Assembly: GCA_023416515.1 (NCBI GenBank)
Contig: JAEZHP010000003.1
Span: 1-11,412 of the forward strand
Origin: Pseudomonadota bacterium
GTDB taxonomy: Bacteria > Pseudomonadota > Alphaproteobacteria > Sphingomonadales > Sphingomonadaceae
Direction of reading: 5' to 3'
DNA length: 11,412 nt
Position numbers and translations under genes: made by a program. Positions 5,321 to 11,412 of this stretch are shown here, piece after piece. Every line of letters begins with the position of its first letter. Within the stretch, counting starts at the first letter, position 1. The notes below the pieces were generated by a model. That model was not told the origin of the DNA and ran no database searches. It saw only the letters and a program-made list of their open reading frames with translations.

Positions 5321-7504
5321 TCAGCGCCGGAGCCATTGCACCAACCCTTCCGCCGTCTTTTTCGGTGCGCGCACCCACCCAAGCCGTTCCAGCGCGGCTG
5401 CGATCCGCCGCTGGTCAGCAGTGCCAAGCCTGCCCCGTTCGATGTTGAGGCACTCCTCTGAGGTGCCGACCTCCTTGACGGTCGTGACCGTCCGGCTTGC
5501 GAGGAAGGTCCCGATCACGTCCTCCCAGGCGTCGGCCTCGAAGCGCTCTTCCTGCTGCGGCGCGATATGCTTCCGTTCGAAGTCGCCATCCGGCCACCAG
5601 TGCGCGCCGGCGCGGTAGGCTGCGACGGCCTCGGCGAAGAGCTGCTCCCTGTCGCGTTCAAGAGCGTCCGTCTCGATCCGACCGATCTTCACGGGCCAGA
5701 AGCGACGGCCGCCCGTCTCGTCGCGGAGGTAGGCGGATTTGTTGGTCGTCCCGATGAAGACGCATTGGCGCGGCTGAACCACCTCCTTGCGCCCGTAGCT
5801 CGGCCGGTAACGTTCGACAGGCCTAGTGATGAAGGCCTTGAGGCTCGCGCTTTCGGCACGGCTCATAGCGCTCATTTCGGCGATCTCGATCAGCCATTTG
5901 CCAGGCAGATGCTGCGCAACGTCCTTGCCGGCGGTGACGTCGGGAAGGTTGTCCGAGAACCACTCGCCGCCGATGATCGCGCAGGCCGTCGACTTTCGCG
6001 CGCCCTGCGCGCCCTCGAGCACCATCATGTAATCGGCCTTGCAGCCCGGCTGGAAAATCCGGGCCACCATCGAGACAAAGAACATGTAGCCGATGCCGGA
6101 CGCATAAGCGGAGGGCTCGACGCCCAGATAGGCCGCAAGCCAGCCCCGGAGCCGCTCCTGACCGTCCCAGGTCAACGCCTCGAGATACTCACGCACGGGA
6201 TGGAAAGCGTTCTCCTGCGCCCTCAGGTCAACCGCCTGGTGCACAACGTCCTTGGAGACCTTCCGCAGCCCTGAGAGCTGCAGGTACTCCTGGATAGCGC
6301 TGACATCCGCCTCGCCGATTGGACGCGGCGCGAACGGTTCCGTCGACGGCTTTGCGCCGAATACGGGAACGGGCCGCATCAGCGTGCCGGCGCAGAGCAT
6401 CTCGTCATAGGCGACGAGCTGCCGAAGCTGCGGATCGCTCCGCATGCCGATCATGACGTTCGCCAGCGTGTTCAACGGCGCGCCGCGTTCGTCGCGCAAT
6501 GCATCGTCGACCCAGGCGGCGTTGCCGCCGCCCTCTGCCTCCCGACCGCGATAGCCGAGCAGATTTGGATCGGCGCCCAGCTTCTCGCACAGCCAGAGCG
6601 CCGCTCGCCTTGCGTCGGGCGCCCCGCGCCACTCCATCACCAGATCGATTGGCGTACGGCCGCGCTCTTCGCCGAAGTCCTGCACGCCCTGCGGGTGGAT
6701 GCTGATGTCTTCCTCGAGGCTGCGACCGAGATCTGCCGACGAGATCCGCCAAGCTCCCGTGCCGCCCTGGAAACGAGCCTGCGGAAAGATGTCCGCGACC
6801 CAGGCCTCGATGTTTCGAAGCGCCTCCCGGTTGACCTCCTGAAAGAAGCCGCCGCCGATGATGTTGGCGATCTTCCCTCGCCTGCCGTTGGCGACCGCGA
6901 CTGGAGTGGCCATCGGATCAGGCTGCGCCTTCACAGCCGGCAGGATGAGCTCGTACAGCCAGGTTGGCGCGGGCGCGAAGACGAACCAGTCCAGGCTCTC
7001 GGCGACCCGGTACTCCTTGCCGTCCAACGTGCGGCTAGGCGGGACGATGATGTACCCGCCCTTCCCGCGGACATCGATGCCGTCCGGAAGCTCCCCCGAG
7101 CTGGTCGTGACCGGCCGCTCAGGATCCCACGCGAAGAGAAGATGGAGCCCGCCGCCCGGCGTCTCGTGAGTATGCGTCGGGGGGACGCCGCCGCGACCGC
7201 GAGACAGGCTCTCCCAGGCCGCAAAGCCATCGGGGTGGTCGGCAGACTTCGGCCTGTCCGGATCGAGCGCCCACACTCCTGTCGCCGGTCCGGTGGGGAC
7301 GCCGATCATCGCCGCGGGCCATTTTCCCCACCAGCCGCGGATCACAGCCTCGTCCGTTGTCGCGTCCTTGAACCCGTGCTCGGTCAAGGGGCGCTTGTTC
7401 GCCGGGCTGCAGGGGAAAACGGGCCAGCCACGGGCCGCATAGAACAACGCATGGTCAACGAGGCGCTGACCTAGCGGCGGCGCGACCGCGAGATTGGCGC
7501 TCAT
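5321..7504 (-). CDS. Prim-Pol/VapE-type primase-helicase (phage or satellite replication protein)
   Basis: This 727-aa replication protein has two enzymatic parts. Residues about 12-190 are a bifunctional primase/polymerase (Prim-Pol) domain with the metal-binding ALDPD motif (D81, D83), the TPGGGLH motif (H121) and DVRGKGGYIIVPPS. A linker at about 230-320 contains the usual WRISSADLGRSLEEDISIHP stretch. Residues about 430-640 are a VapE/DUF5906-type superfamily 3-like helicase: Walker A GAQGARKS (498-505), Walker B-like WLIEIAE (537-543), FIGTTN (583-588) and the ETGGRRFW arginine motif (596-603). The C-terminal 60 residues (QRRIAAALERLGW...VQWLRR) look like a winged helix that could read the iterons just downstream. 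The ATG at 7504 overlaps the preceding stop (ATGA) and has GGGAGG 6-7 nt upstream. It should initiate and drive replication of the excised element. No catalytic residue appears missing. Confidence 0.92.
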   Translation of the reverse strand: MSANLAVAPPLGQRLVDHALFYAARGWPVFPCSPANKRPLTEHGFKDATTDEAVIRGWWGKWPAAMIGVPTGPATGVWALDPDRPKSADHPDGFAAWESLSRGRGGVPPTHTHETPGGGLHLLFAWDPERPVTTSSGELPDGIDVRGKGGYIIVPPSRTLDGKEYRVAESLDWFVFAPAPTWLYELILPAVKAQPDPMATPVAVANGRRGKIANIIGGGFFQEVNREALRNIEAWVADIFPQARFQGGTGAWRISSADLGRSLEEDISIHPQGVQDFGEERGRTPIDLVMEWRGAPDARRAALWLCEKLGADPNLLGYRGREAEGGGNAAWVDDALRDERGAPLNTLANVMIGMRSDPQLRQLVAYDEMLCAGTLMRPVPVFGAKPSTEPFAPRPIGEADVSAIQEYLQLSGLRKVSKDVVHQAVDLRAQENAFHPVREYLEALTWDGQERLRGWLAAYLGVEPSAYASGIGYMFFVSMVARIFQPGCKADYMMVLEGAQGARKSTACAIIGGEWFSDNLPDVTAGKDVAQHLPGKWLIEIAEMSAMSRAESASLKAFITRPVERYRPSYGRKEVVQPRQCVFIGTTNKSAYLRDETGGRRFWPVKIGRIETDALERDREQLFAEAVAAYRAGAHWWPDGDFERKHIAPQQEERFEADAWEDVIGTFLASRTVTTVKEVGTSEECLNIERGRLGTADQRRIAAALERLGWVRAPKKTAEGLVQWLRR

Positions 7505-7734
7505 GCGGCGCCTCCCCGATCGGCGTGCTCCGCCATCCAGCGCTCGGCGAAGGCTTCCGCCTCATCCGGGTCGCCGAAGGTCGCCAGCACGTCGAAGCCG
7601 TCTTGCCCCTCATGACGGAACAGCTCGACATCGTACACGAGTGAGCCGCCCTCCCCGCCGTGGTAGGCGGTGATGTCGATCCGAGGCATGGGCGGCTTGC
7701 TGGCGCCGCGGAAGGGAAGCACGGTCGCGCTCAT
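7501..7734 (-). CDS. Hypothetical small protein, 77 aa, upstream of the primase-helicase
   Basis: I do not recognise this gene. The 77-aa product is acidic, begins MSATVLPFRGASKPPMPRID, and has a likely strand-rich middle (SLVYDVELFRH, FDVLATFGD) and an acidic helix (PDEAEAFAERWMAEH). The ATG at 7734 overlaps the preceding stop as ATGA and has a strong GGGAGG site about 7-8 nt upstream; its own stop overlaps the primase-helicase start in the same way. This tight coupling suggests it is made with the replication protein and may act with it, but nothing in the sequence proves a role. Confidence 0.75.
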   Translation of the reverse strand: MSATVLPFRGASKPPMPRIDITAYHGGEGGSLVYDVELFRHEGQDGFDVLATFGDPDEAEAFAERWMAEHADRGGAA

Positions 7735-7937
7735 CGCCGCACCTCCCGCGGCCCGAGGCCGGCGAGTTCGGCGACAAGCGCAGCAACCGCCGCCGAGACA
7801 GCGAAGCGGCGCGAAACGCGATTGATAATCAGGCTGGGGATGCTATTTTCGGAAGCGTCGATCGTCCCAACGAAGACAGCTTCCGAAGCCTGCCGGCGTC
7901 CCACCGCCGCGCAGGCTTCAAAGTATCTGGAGCCCAT
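7731..7937 (-). CDS. Hypothetical small protein, 68 aa, downstream of alpA
   Basis: This is a 68-aa protein of unknown function starting MGSRYFEACAAVGRRQASEA. The C-terminal third is an Ala/Val/Leu helix (RFAVSAAVAALVAELAGLG), too short and too interrupted to be a confident membrane segment. It starts 3 bp after the stop of the AlpA-like gene, and the GGAGG site that serves it lies within the last codons of that gene. Its stop overlaps the next start (ATGA). The reading frame is supported by this arrangement rather than by any recognisable domain. Confidence 0.65.
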   Translation of the reverse strand: MGSRYFEACAAVGRRQASEAVFVGTIDASENSIPSLIINRVSRRFAVSAAVAALVAELAGLGPREVRR

Positions 7938-7940
7938 GGA

Positions 7941-8120
7941 TCAAGCGGCCTCCAGACGCGAGGCTTCCCAGGCCTCGACATCTTCGCCCCGCCACCGAGT
8001 GCAGCCGGTCGACAGTTTGATAGGCTTCGGGAAGCGGCCATCGGCGACCCAGCGCCAGATGGTCTGCCGGACCACGCCGAACCGCGCAGCCAGGTCCGTG
8101 TCACTGAGGTATGTCGTCAT
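7941..8120 (-). CDS. alpA: AlpA-type helix-turn-helix regulator / excisionase-like protein
   Basis: A 59-aa protein reads MTTYLSDTDLAARFGVVRQT, then IWRWVADGRFPKPIKL, a variable turn, and TRWRGEDVEAWEASRLEAA. This is the compact MerR-like winged HTH of the AlpA family almost from end to end: the helix-turn-helix (LAARFGVVRQTIWRWV), the wing PKPIKL, and the closing WRxxDVxxW. AlpA proteins activate excision or early genes in P4-like prophages and in Gram-negative phage-inducible islands. GAGGCGAG lies just upstream of the ATG at 8120. The gene heads the early operon leading to the primase-helicase, so it is the best candidate for the switch of the element. No separate repressor gene is visible in the window. 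Confidence 0.88.
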   Translation of the reverse strand: MTTYLSDTDLAARFGVVRQTIWRWVADGRFPKPIKLSTGCTRWRGEDVEAWEASRLEAA

Positions 8121-8129
8121 TTCTCGCCT

Positions 8130-8148
8130 CGCGTCGTTATCTGACGCG
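8130..8148. repeat. Short inverted repeat upstream of alpA
   Basis: CGCGTC-GTTATCT-GACGCG has 6-bp arms around a 7-nt A/T-rich centre and sits 10 bp upstream of the AlpA start, in the 59-bp gap after the 177-aa gene. The position fits an operator for the early operon, but a pair of short GC arms can occur by chance in this DNA. Confidence 0.3.
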
Positions 8149-8179
8149 GACGAACGTGAGGCGGAAGAACGCCCGGCGC

Positions 8180-8713
8180 TTAACCAGCGGTGGGCGGTTT
8201 CTCAATCTTGCTCGCGATCCATTTCACCGTCTCCGACGCGCCAACCCTCTCGCGGATGATTGTCGCGACGGCGTTTTTGCTCAGGCAAGGCCGTTGTTGC
8301 CAAACGTGATCTGCCGCGAGCTGCCAAGCGGATGCTTTCGCCCTTCCGCTTTCGGACCTCTCTGCGTTCGCTTTGTCGCGCGTGCGCTGCAGATATTCCC
8401 TCTGCTTGGTCCCGGTAGAAAGAGCAGCTTGCGTCGCGAGGCTCCACACGAGCTCTCCGCGCTGCTCAAGTTGGCGCAGGCTCATTATCGCCATCCCAAC
8501 GCCGTCCGTTTCAGCCCGCCGCCGGATCATCATCAGTCGCGTGCGCACGAAAGCGGGATCGCTGCTTGAGCGGCAGAAGAAGGCCCAGGCGGGATCTGCA
8601 TCATCGAACCTTGCGGCATACTGTTCGATGATCGCGGGCAATCCCGGAGCTTCGGCGAACTTCCTCTCGAGAGCCGCGAGGTGAACCCAAAATGCCTCTG
8701 CGACAACCTCCAT
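8180..8713 (-). CDS. Hypothetical protein, 177 aa, coupled to the integrase
   Basis: I do not recognise a named family. The 177-aa protein is helical throughout, with many Arg and Ala residues (AFWVHLAALERKFAEAP, MIRRRAETDGVGMAIMSLRQ). The last 45 residues (DHVWQQRPCLSKNAVATIIR, then ASETVKWIASKIEKP) follow the pattern of a small HTH-like module seen at the ends of proteins from integrative elements, with a helix, the turn LSKNAVA, and a possible recognition helix. The ATG at 8713 shares one base with the integrase stop (TGATG) and has GGAGG 5 nt upstream, so it is translated with the integrase. It may be a recombination accessory or regulatory protein; this is inference from position. Confidence 0.72.
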   Translation of the reverse strand: MEVVAEAFWVHLAALERKFAEAPGLPAIIEQYAARFDDADPAWAFFCRSSSDPAFVRTRLMMIRRRAETDGVGMAIMSLRQLEQRGELVWSLATQAALSTGTKQREYLQRTRDKANAERSESGRAKASAWQLAADHVWQQRPCLSKNAVATIIRERVGASETVKWIASKIEKPPTAG

Positions 8714-10008
8714 CAGGACCTCCGCCCCAGCCTGAAGACCTTCGCCCCCGCCGCCCCGCTCAGGAACCGGCTCCAGGCGTCCATCATGACCCGCCGCTTC
8801 TCGACCATGTCGGACCGACGATAGGCGCGTTCGACCTCGGAGCCGACGCTGTGCGCCAACGCGATCTCAGCCATGTCGCGCGGGTACTCAGTCCGCTCAG
8901 CTGCCCAGTCGCGGAAGGTCGATCGTAGGCCGTGCGGGACGGCTGGACGCCCGCTGCGCGGGTCCAGATAGCCGGGCCGCCCGGCGGCGACCTCAGCCTC
9001 TTGCATACGGCGCATGACGGCTGAGAGCGACATGTCGGACAATGGCCCGCCACGTACTGCGGCGAACACGTAATCGGAGCCGTCGATCCGCGGCAACGTC
9101 TCGAGAAGCTCCGCAGCGGCGTCAGACAGCGGGACGCGGTGCTCGGCTCTCATCTTCATGCGCGCGGCCGAGATGATCCAAAGCCGCTTCTTCAGATCGA
9201 TCTCGCTCCACACGGCGCCGCGGACCTCGCCAGAGCGGGAGGCGCAAAGGGCGAGGAACTCGAGCGCGCGCGTCGCCATACCGTCCCGGCGCCGGAGCTC
9301 GGCGAACCAGGTCGCTGCGTCGTCCAGCGCCAGCGCCGGCTGGTTATCGACCTTCGCCACCTTCCCAGGTTTCGGAAGGACAGCCTCAAGGTTCCCCTTC
9401 CACCGGGCGGGATTGTCGCCGACGCGATGCCCCGCGACCGTCGCCCAGTTGAGAATGGACTCGATACGCCCGCGCAGGCGAGAGGCCGTCTCCGTCTTCA
9501 CGGTCCAGATGGGCTCCAGCACCCTAAGCATGTCCTGCAGGGCGATGTCGGACACGAGCATGCCGCCGATCAGCGGCGTGGCGTAAACGTCGATCGTCGC
9601 CCGCCATTGCTTGCGGTGCTTCTCGTTCCGGAACTCGGCGAGCCTCTTCTCGAGGTAGCGCTCGACCGCATCGGCGAACGTCAGGCCTCGTGCGTGGGCG
9701 GCTGCCAGAGACGCTCTCGCCGCCATCTTCTCGAGGACCGGATCCACGCCAGCTGCGATCTTCTCGCGGACCTCGCGCGCCTTGTCGCGCGCCGCCGCCA
9801 GCGTGACGTCCGGATACCCGCCAAGTCCGATCTCCCGGCGCCGGCCGCCCGCCCGAATACGCAGCAGCCAGCTCTTGGCCCCGTTCGGCGTGACCTGCAC
9901 GGCGAGCCCCGAGACGCCTCCAACGGCATGAACGGTCGGGAACCGCCCTCCCCCGTGAGCAAGACGTTTCACGTCCAGAGCAGAGAGCTCGCGCGCCTTC
10001 TTCGGCAT
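8713..10008 (-). CDS. int: Tyrosine recombinase / P4-type integrase with DUF4102 arm-binding domain
   Basis: The 431-aa enzyme has an N-terminal DUF4102-type arm-binding domain (LSALDVKRL, GLAVQVTPNGAKSWLLRI, IGLGGYPDVTLAAARDKA), a SAM-like core-binding domain (about 108-200), and a C-terminal catalytic domain with the full set of residues: R258 (ASRSGEVRG), K285 (ARMKMRAEHRVPLS), H359 and R362 (HGLRSTFRDW), H386 (LAHSVG) and the nucleophile Y396 (AYRRSD). It integrates and excises the element. I chose the ATG at 10008 because the domain begins right after it. The frame is open back to a TTG at 10065, but those 19 extra codons run through a tRNA-like attachment core and are unlikely to be protein. 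The gene is oriented inward from the attachment core, with its start only 9 bp from it. Confidence 0.93.
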   Translation of the reverse strand: MPKKARELSALDVKRLAHGGGRFPTVHAVGGVSGLAVQVTPNGAKSWLLRIRAGGRRREIGLGGYPDVTLAAARDKAREVREKIAAGVDPVLEKMAARASLAAAHARGLTFADAVERYLEKRLAEFRNEKHRKQWRATIDVYATPLIGGMLVSDIALQDMLRVLEPIWTVKTETASRLRGRIESILNWATVAGHRVGDNPARWKGNLEAVLPKPGKVAKVDNQPALALDDAATWFAELRRRDGMATRALEFLALCASRSGEVRGAVWSEIDLKKRLWIISAARMKMRAEHRVPLSDAAAELLETLPRIDGSDYVFAAVRGGPLSDMSLSAVMRRMQEAEVAAGRPGYLDPRSGRPAVPHGLRSTFRDWAAERTEYPRDMAEIALAHSVGSEVERAYRRSDMVEKRRVMMDAWSRFLSGAAGAKVFRLGRRS

Positions 10009-10017
10009 AGGCCGCCC

Positions 10018-10041
10018 GTTCGATTCCGGGTCCGTCCGCCA
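10018..10041 (+). other. tRNA 3'-end-like attachment core (probable att site)
   Basis: On the plus strand this reads as the 3' end of a tRNA gene: G53, T-loop TTCGATT (10019-10025), T-stem 3' strand CCGGG (10026-10030), acceptor strand TCCGTCC (10031-10037), discriminator G and CCA (10039-10041). The sequence to its left is integrase coding DNA and does not supply a matching T-stem (GCCCG instead of CCCGG) or any other tRNA part, so this is a fragment and not a tRNA gene. That is what remains at the far end of an element inserted into a tRNA gene. The intact tRNA would then lie beyond the left edge. Which tRNA it came from I cannot tell. Confidence 0.7.
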
Positions 10042-10608
10042 TCGACTAAAAAGCCGACCCGCCAACCTACCCGCCCAACGCTTTGTGATTGTATGCGACA
10101 GGGAGCGACGGCATGCAACGACGGCGCGGCGCTATCCCTTCAATTTTGAACAGGTATGCGACGGGGTGAGACAGGCGGAGACAGGAAGATGCCTTCCTCC
10201 GTCTCCGCCACATTCTTCAGCCTAGGCGCTCTAGGGCGAGGCTGCCGTCACAGCCCGGAAGAACTGTCGCTGTTCTCCCGACGTCGAACCGGCGACGCAC
10301 TGAAAGGCGGTGCTGATCCGAGTCGGTCGCCCGGACGCGCAATCGGACGTGAGGGGGTCCTGTCGGCGGCGCTGCGGATCGGTAGCTGATGACCCAATTG
10401 GGCGATTGTCCCGGGCTCTCGGCACGGCTCGCCGAGGCCACAGACGACATCGCAAGGCTGGAGCCGCCGCCCAGCGAAGCCGGTGCGCCGAGGGCCGGTC
10501 ATCCGCTGATGGCGAAGATCGCGAGCCGGATGCGGGGCCCTGCCCCTCGTCTTTCGGCCATCGACGCCGTTCAGAAAACCGCGCCGCACGTGAACCGCCG
10601 CACTTCGG
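10042..10608. other. Region without a convincing gene between the att-like core and the alginate-lyase-like gene
   Basis: No open frame here looks like a protein I recognise. A plus-strand frame from 10389 (GLSARLAEATDDIARLEPPP onward) has GC-rich third positions but no ribosome site, and it runs antisense into the lyase gene, so I do not call it. The left part holds the phased repeats at 10091-10185 and a small palindrome TTCAATTTTGAA (10139-10150). If the att core is the element end, this is host DNA; if the repeats are integrase arm sites, part of it belongs to this or to a neighbouring element. Confidence 0.5.
10091..10185. repeat. Two clusters of 10-bp-phased GCGACAGG-like repeats (possible integrase arm sites)
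   Basis: Cluster 1 has GCGACAGG (10095-10102), GCGACGGC (10105-10112) and a degenerate GCAACGAC (10115-10122). Cluster 2 has GCGACGGG (10158-10165), GAGACAGG (10168-10175) and GAGACAGG (10178-10185). Within each cluster the start positions are exactly 10 bp apart, so the sites face the same side of the helix. The first unit of each cluster is part of a longer match, GTATGCGACAGGG (10091-10103) and GTATGCGACGGGG (10154-10166), identical at 12 of 13 positions. An A/T-rich palindrome lies between the clusters. Phased short repeats near an integrase are typical of arm-type binding sites, but operator use is equally possible. Confidence 0.6.
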
Positions 10609-11412
10609 CTAGCCGCATTCAGCGCGCCTGTTCAAGTAATATTCCCAGTTCCCGGCCGTCCAGACGCTGTACAACGGCCGATGCTGACACGCGAGGCTCT
10701 TCATCCGTGGATCGCTGCGCATCATCGCAGCCAATGGAAGCCAGGCGAGGTTCTGCCTGTAGACTTGCGATACGGCGCTATCGAACCCCGCGATCCCGTT
10801 GATCTGGTACACCACGACGGGATCCTCGGCGGCCGAGACCATCAGGTCGATCAACCTTGGCAGCGCGCCGCCATTCGTTTCGCGAAGGGCGCGATTTCCG
10901 TTCGCTTCCGCAATGGCATCGACCAGGACCAGGGCCTGCGTGGCGAAAAGGCTGTACTCCAGAGCTCGCCCGCCCCGCTTCATCTCACGCGGCAGCGCTC
11001 CGTCGGCGTCGACTCGCTCCAGCATCCCAGCCGCGACTGAAACGGCGTGATCCAGATAGGACCTGTCATTGAGCGCGACCGCCGCCGACGCTAACGCCGC
11101 CGCTCCCCATGCATCGATGTTGTTGTCGTACGGCTTCATGTCCATGAATGACTTGATCCGGTCCGCCAGCTGCCGGATCCATCTCTCGATCTCTTCGGAC
11201 TCGTGGCGCGACCCAGGATAGCCCTCCGTCGCATTCTGGCTGCTGGACTTGAGGATCGCGTAGGCGAGGATTGGCGGGGTCGCATAGAGGCGAACCCCGC
11301 CTGTTTCGTTCCACTCGGTCGACTTGAGGAACGTTCCCTGCCGCGCGAAGGACAGTATGTGAGCGAACGCGCATGACGCCGCCGCCCCCGCGACGCCGGT
11401 CCTCTCCGCCGC
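10609..11412 (-). CDS. Alginate-lyase-family (PL5-like) protein, 5' end beyond window
   Basis: 267 codons are open from the window edge to the TAG at 10609; the N-terminus and any signal peptide are missing. The sequence follows the PL5 (AlgL/A1-III) fold: LKSTEWNETGG, then YDNNIDAWG, LPREMKRGGRALEYSLFA, ALVLVDAIAEANG and LAWLPLAAMM. PL5 enzymes cut polymannuronate by beta-elimination in the periplasm, using an Asn-His pair in NNHxxW, an Arg and a Tyr. Numbering residues from the window edge, Asn98, Arg146 and Tyr153 are present at the spacing expected from A1-III (191, 239, 246 as I recall them), but the His position is Ile99. The protein may be inactive or have another substrate. It has no visible link to the phage genes and is probably chromosomal, although the element boundary is not certain. 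Confidence 0.78.
   Translation of the reverse strand, partial: AAERTGVAGAAASCAFAHILSFARQGTFLKSTEWNETGGVRLYATPPILAYAILKSSSQNATEGYPGSRHESEEIERWIRQLADRIKSFMDMKPYDNNIDAWGAAALASAAVALNDRSYLDHAVSVAAGMLERVDADGALPREMKRGGRALEYSLFATQALVLVDAIAEANGNRALRETNGGALPRLIDLMVSAAEDPVVVYQINGIAGFDSAVSQVYRQNLAWLPLAAMMRSDPRMKSLACQHRPLYSVWTAGNWEYYLNRRAECG

Noticed and set aside
4716..5378. Minus-strand open frame (220 codons) running through the iteron array
   Set aside because: It begins inside the helicase gene in another frame; its product reads the iterons as a repeated His-Ser-Glu pattern and otherwise looks random. The repeats are better explained as binding sites.
6695..7474. Plus-strand open frame (259 codons) opposite the primase-helicase
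   Set aside because: It is a shadow of the Prim-Pol domain on the other strand, with no ribosome site or recognisable domain.
7829..8104. Minus-strand open frame (91 codons) overlapping alpA
   Set aside because: It lies in a different frame over the AlpA-like gene, which has clear family features, and over the start of the following gene.
9967..10041. Complete tRNA gene ending at the CCA
   Set aside because: Only the T-loop to CCA part fits. The 5' T-stem strand does not pair fully and the rest is integrase coding sequence, so it is a fragment.
9139..10149. Long plus-strand open frame (336 codons) opposite the integrase
   Set aside because: It is antisense to an integrase with all catalytic residues; the product is low-complexity and Arg-rich.
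10139..10150. TTCAATTTTGAA as an IHF site between the phased repeat clusters
   Set aside because: It is a short A/T palindrome but does not fit the IHF consensus well enough to call.
10389..10802. Plus-strand open frame (137 codons) with GC-rich third positions
   Set aside because: It overlaps the alginate-lyase-like gene antisense by about 190 bp, has no ribosome site, and its product is unlike known proteins. It could be a remnant, but I cannot support it.

Overview
The window is GC-rich, densely packed DNA from what looks like an alphaproteobacterium, probably Hyphomicrobiales. That placement is an inference from base composition and from the style of the phage proteins; there is no rRNA or other marker. 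About 10 kb of it (1 to about 10041) is an integrated phage-like element whose genes all lie on the minus strand, so it reads from right to left. The last 800 bp carry the 3' part of an unrelated chromosomal-type gene, an alginate-lyase-family protein.

Layout in the direction of transcription. The P4-type tyrosine integrase (10008-8713) starts 9 bp from a 24-bp sequence that looks like the 3' end of a tRNA gene, a likely attachment core. It is translationally coupled to an unknown 177-aa protein (8713-8180). Next comes an early operon with overlapping or nearly touching genes: a 59-aa AlpA-type HTH regulator (8120-7941), two small unknown proteins (7937-7731 and 7734-7501), and a 727-aa Prim-Pol/VapE-type primase-helicase (7504-5321). 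Directly behind the primase stop codon is an array of seven CGGAGCAY sites at 9-bp spacing, arranged as two opposed sets around a small hairpin. This is the layout expected of an iteron replication origin.

A roughly 470-bp gene-poor stretch follows, then a small protein whose winged-helix C-terminus is split by a frameshift (4719-4367). After that comes a compact structural block: HK97-fold major capsid protein (4279-3203), a coiled-coil plus carbohydrate-binding-like protein (3213-2917), two unknown small proteins (2920-2678 and 2678-2334), an HK97 gp10-like tail-completion protein (2337-1921), and a tape measure protein (from 1911, running off the left edge) with an M15/VanY-type peptidase domain inside it. 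Start and stop codons overlap at most junctions, so the block behaves as one coupled unit.

How it fits together: int, AlpA, Prim-Pol/VapE helicase and an iteron origin directly 3' of the helicase form the control and replication core known from phage-inducible chromosomal islands and other satellites. Here that core is joined to a capsid and tail cassette, with no terminase, portal, prohead protease or tail tube gene between the replication genes and the tape measure. The element is therefore either a capsid-encoding satellite-like replicon, a rearranged or decayed prophage, or a prophage whose packaging genes lie beyond the left edge. The sequence does not decide between these. The right boundary is also unresolved: the tRNA-like core suggests host DNA from 10042, yet 10-bp-phased repeats resembling integrase arm sites lie just outside it (10091-10185).
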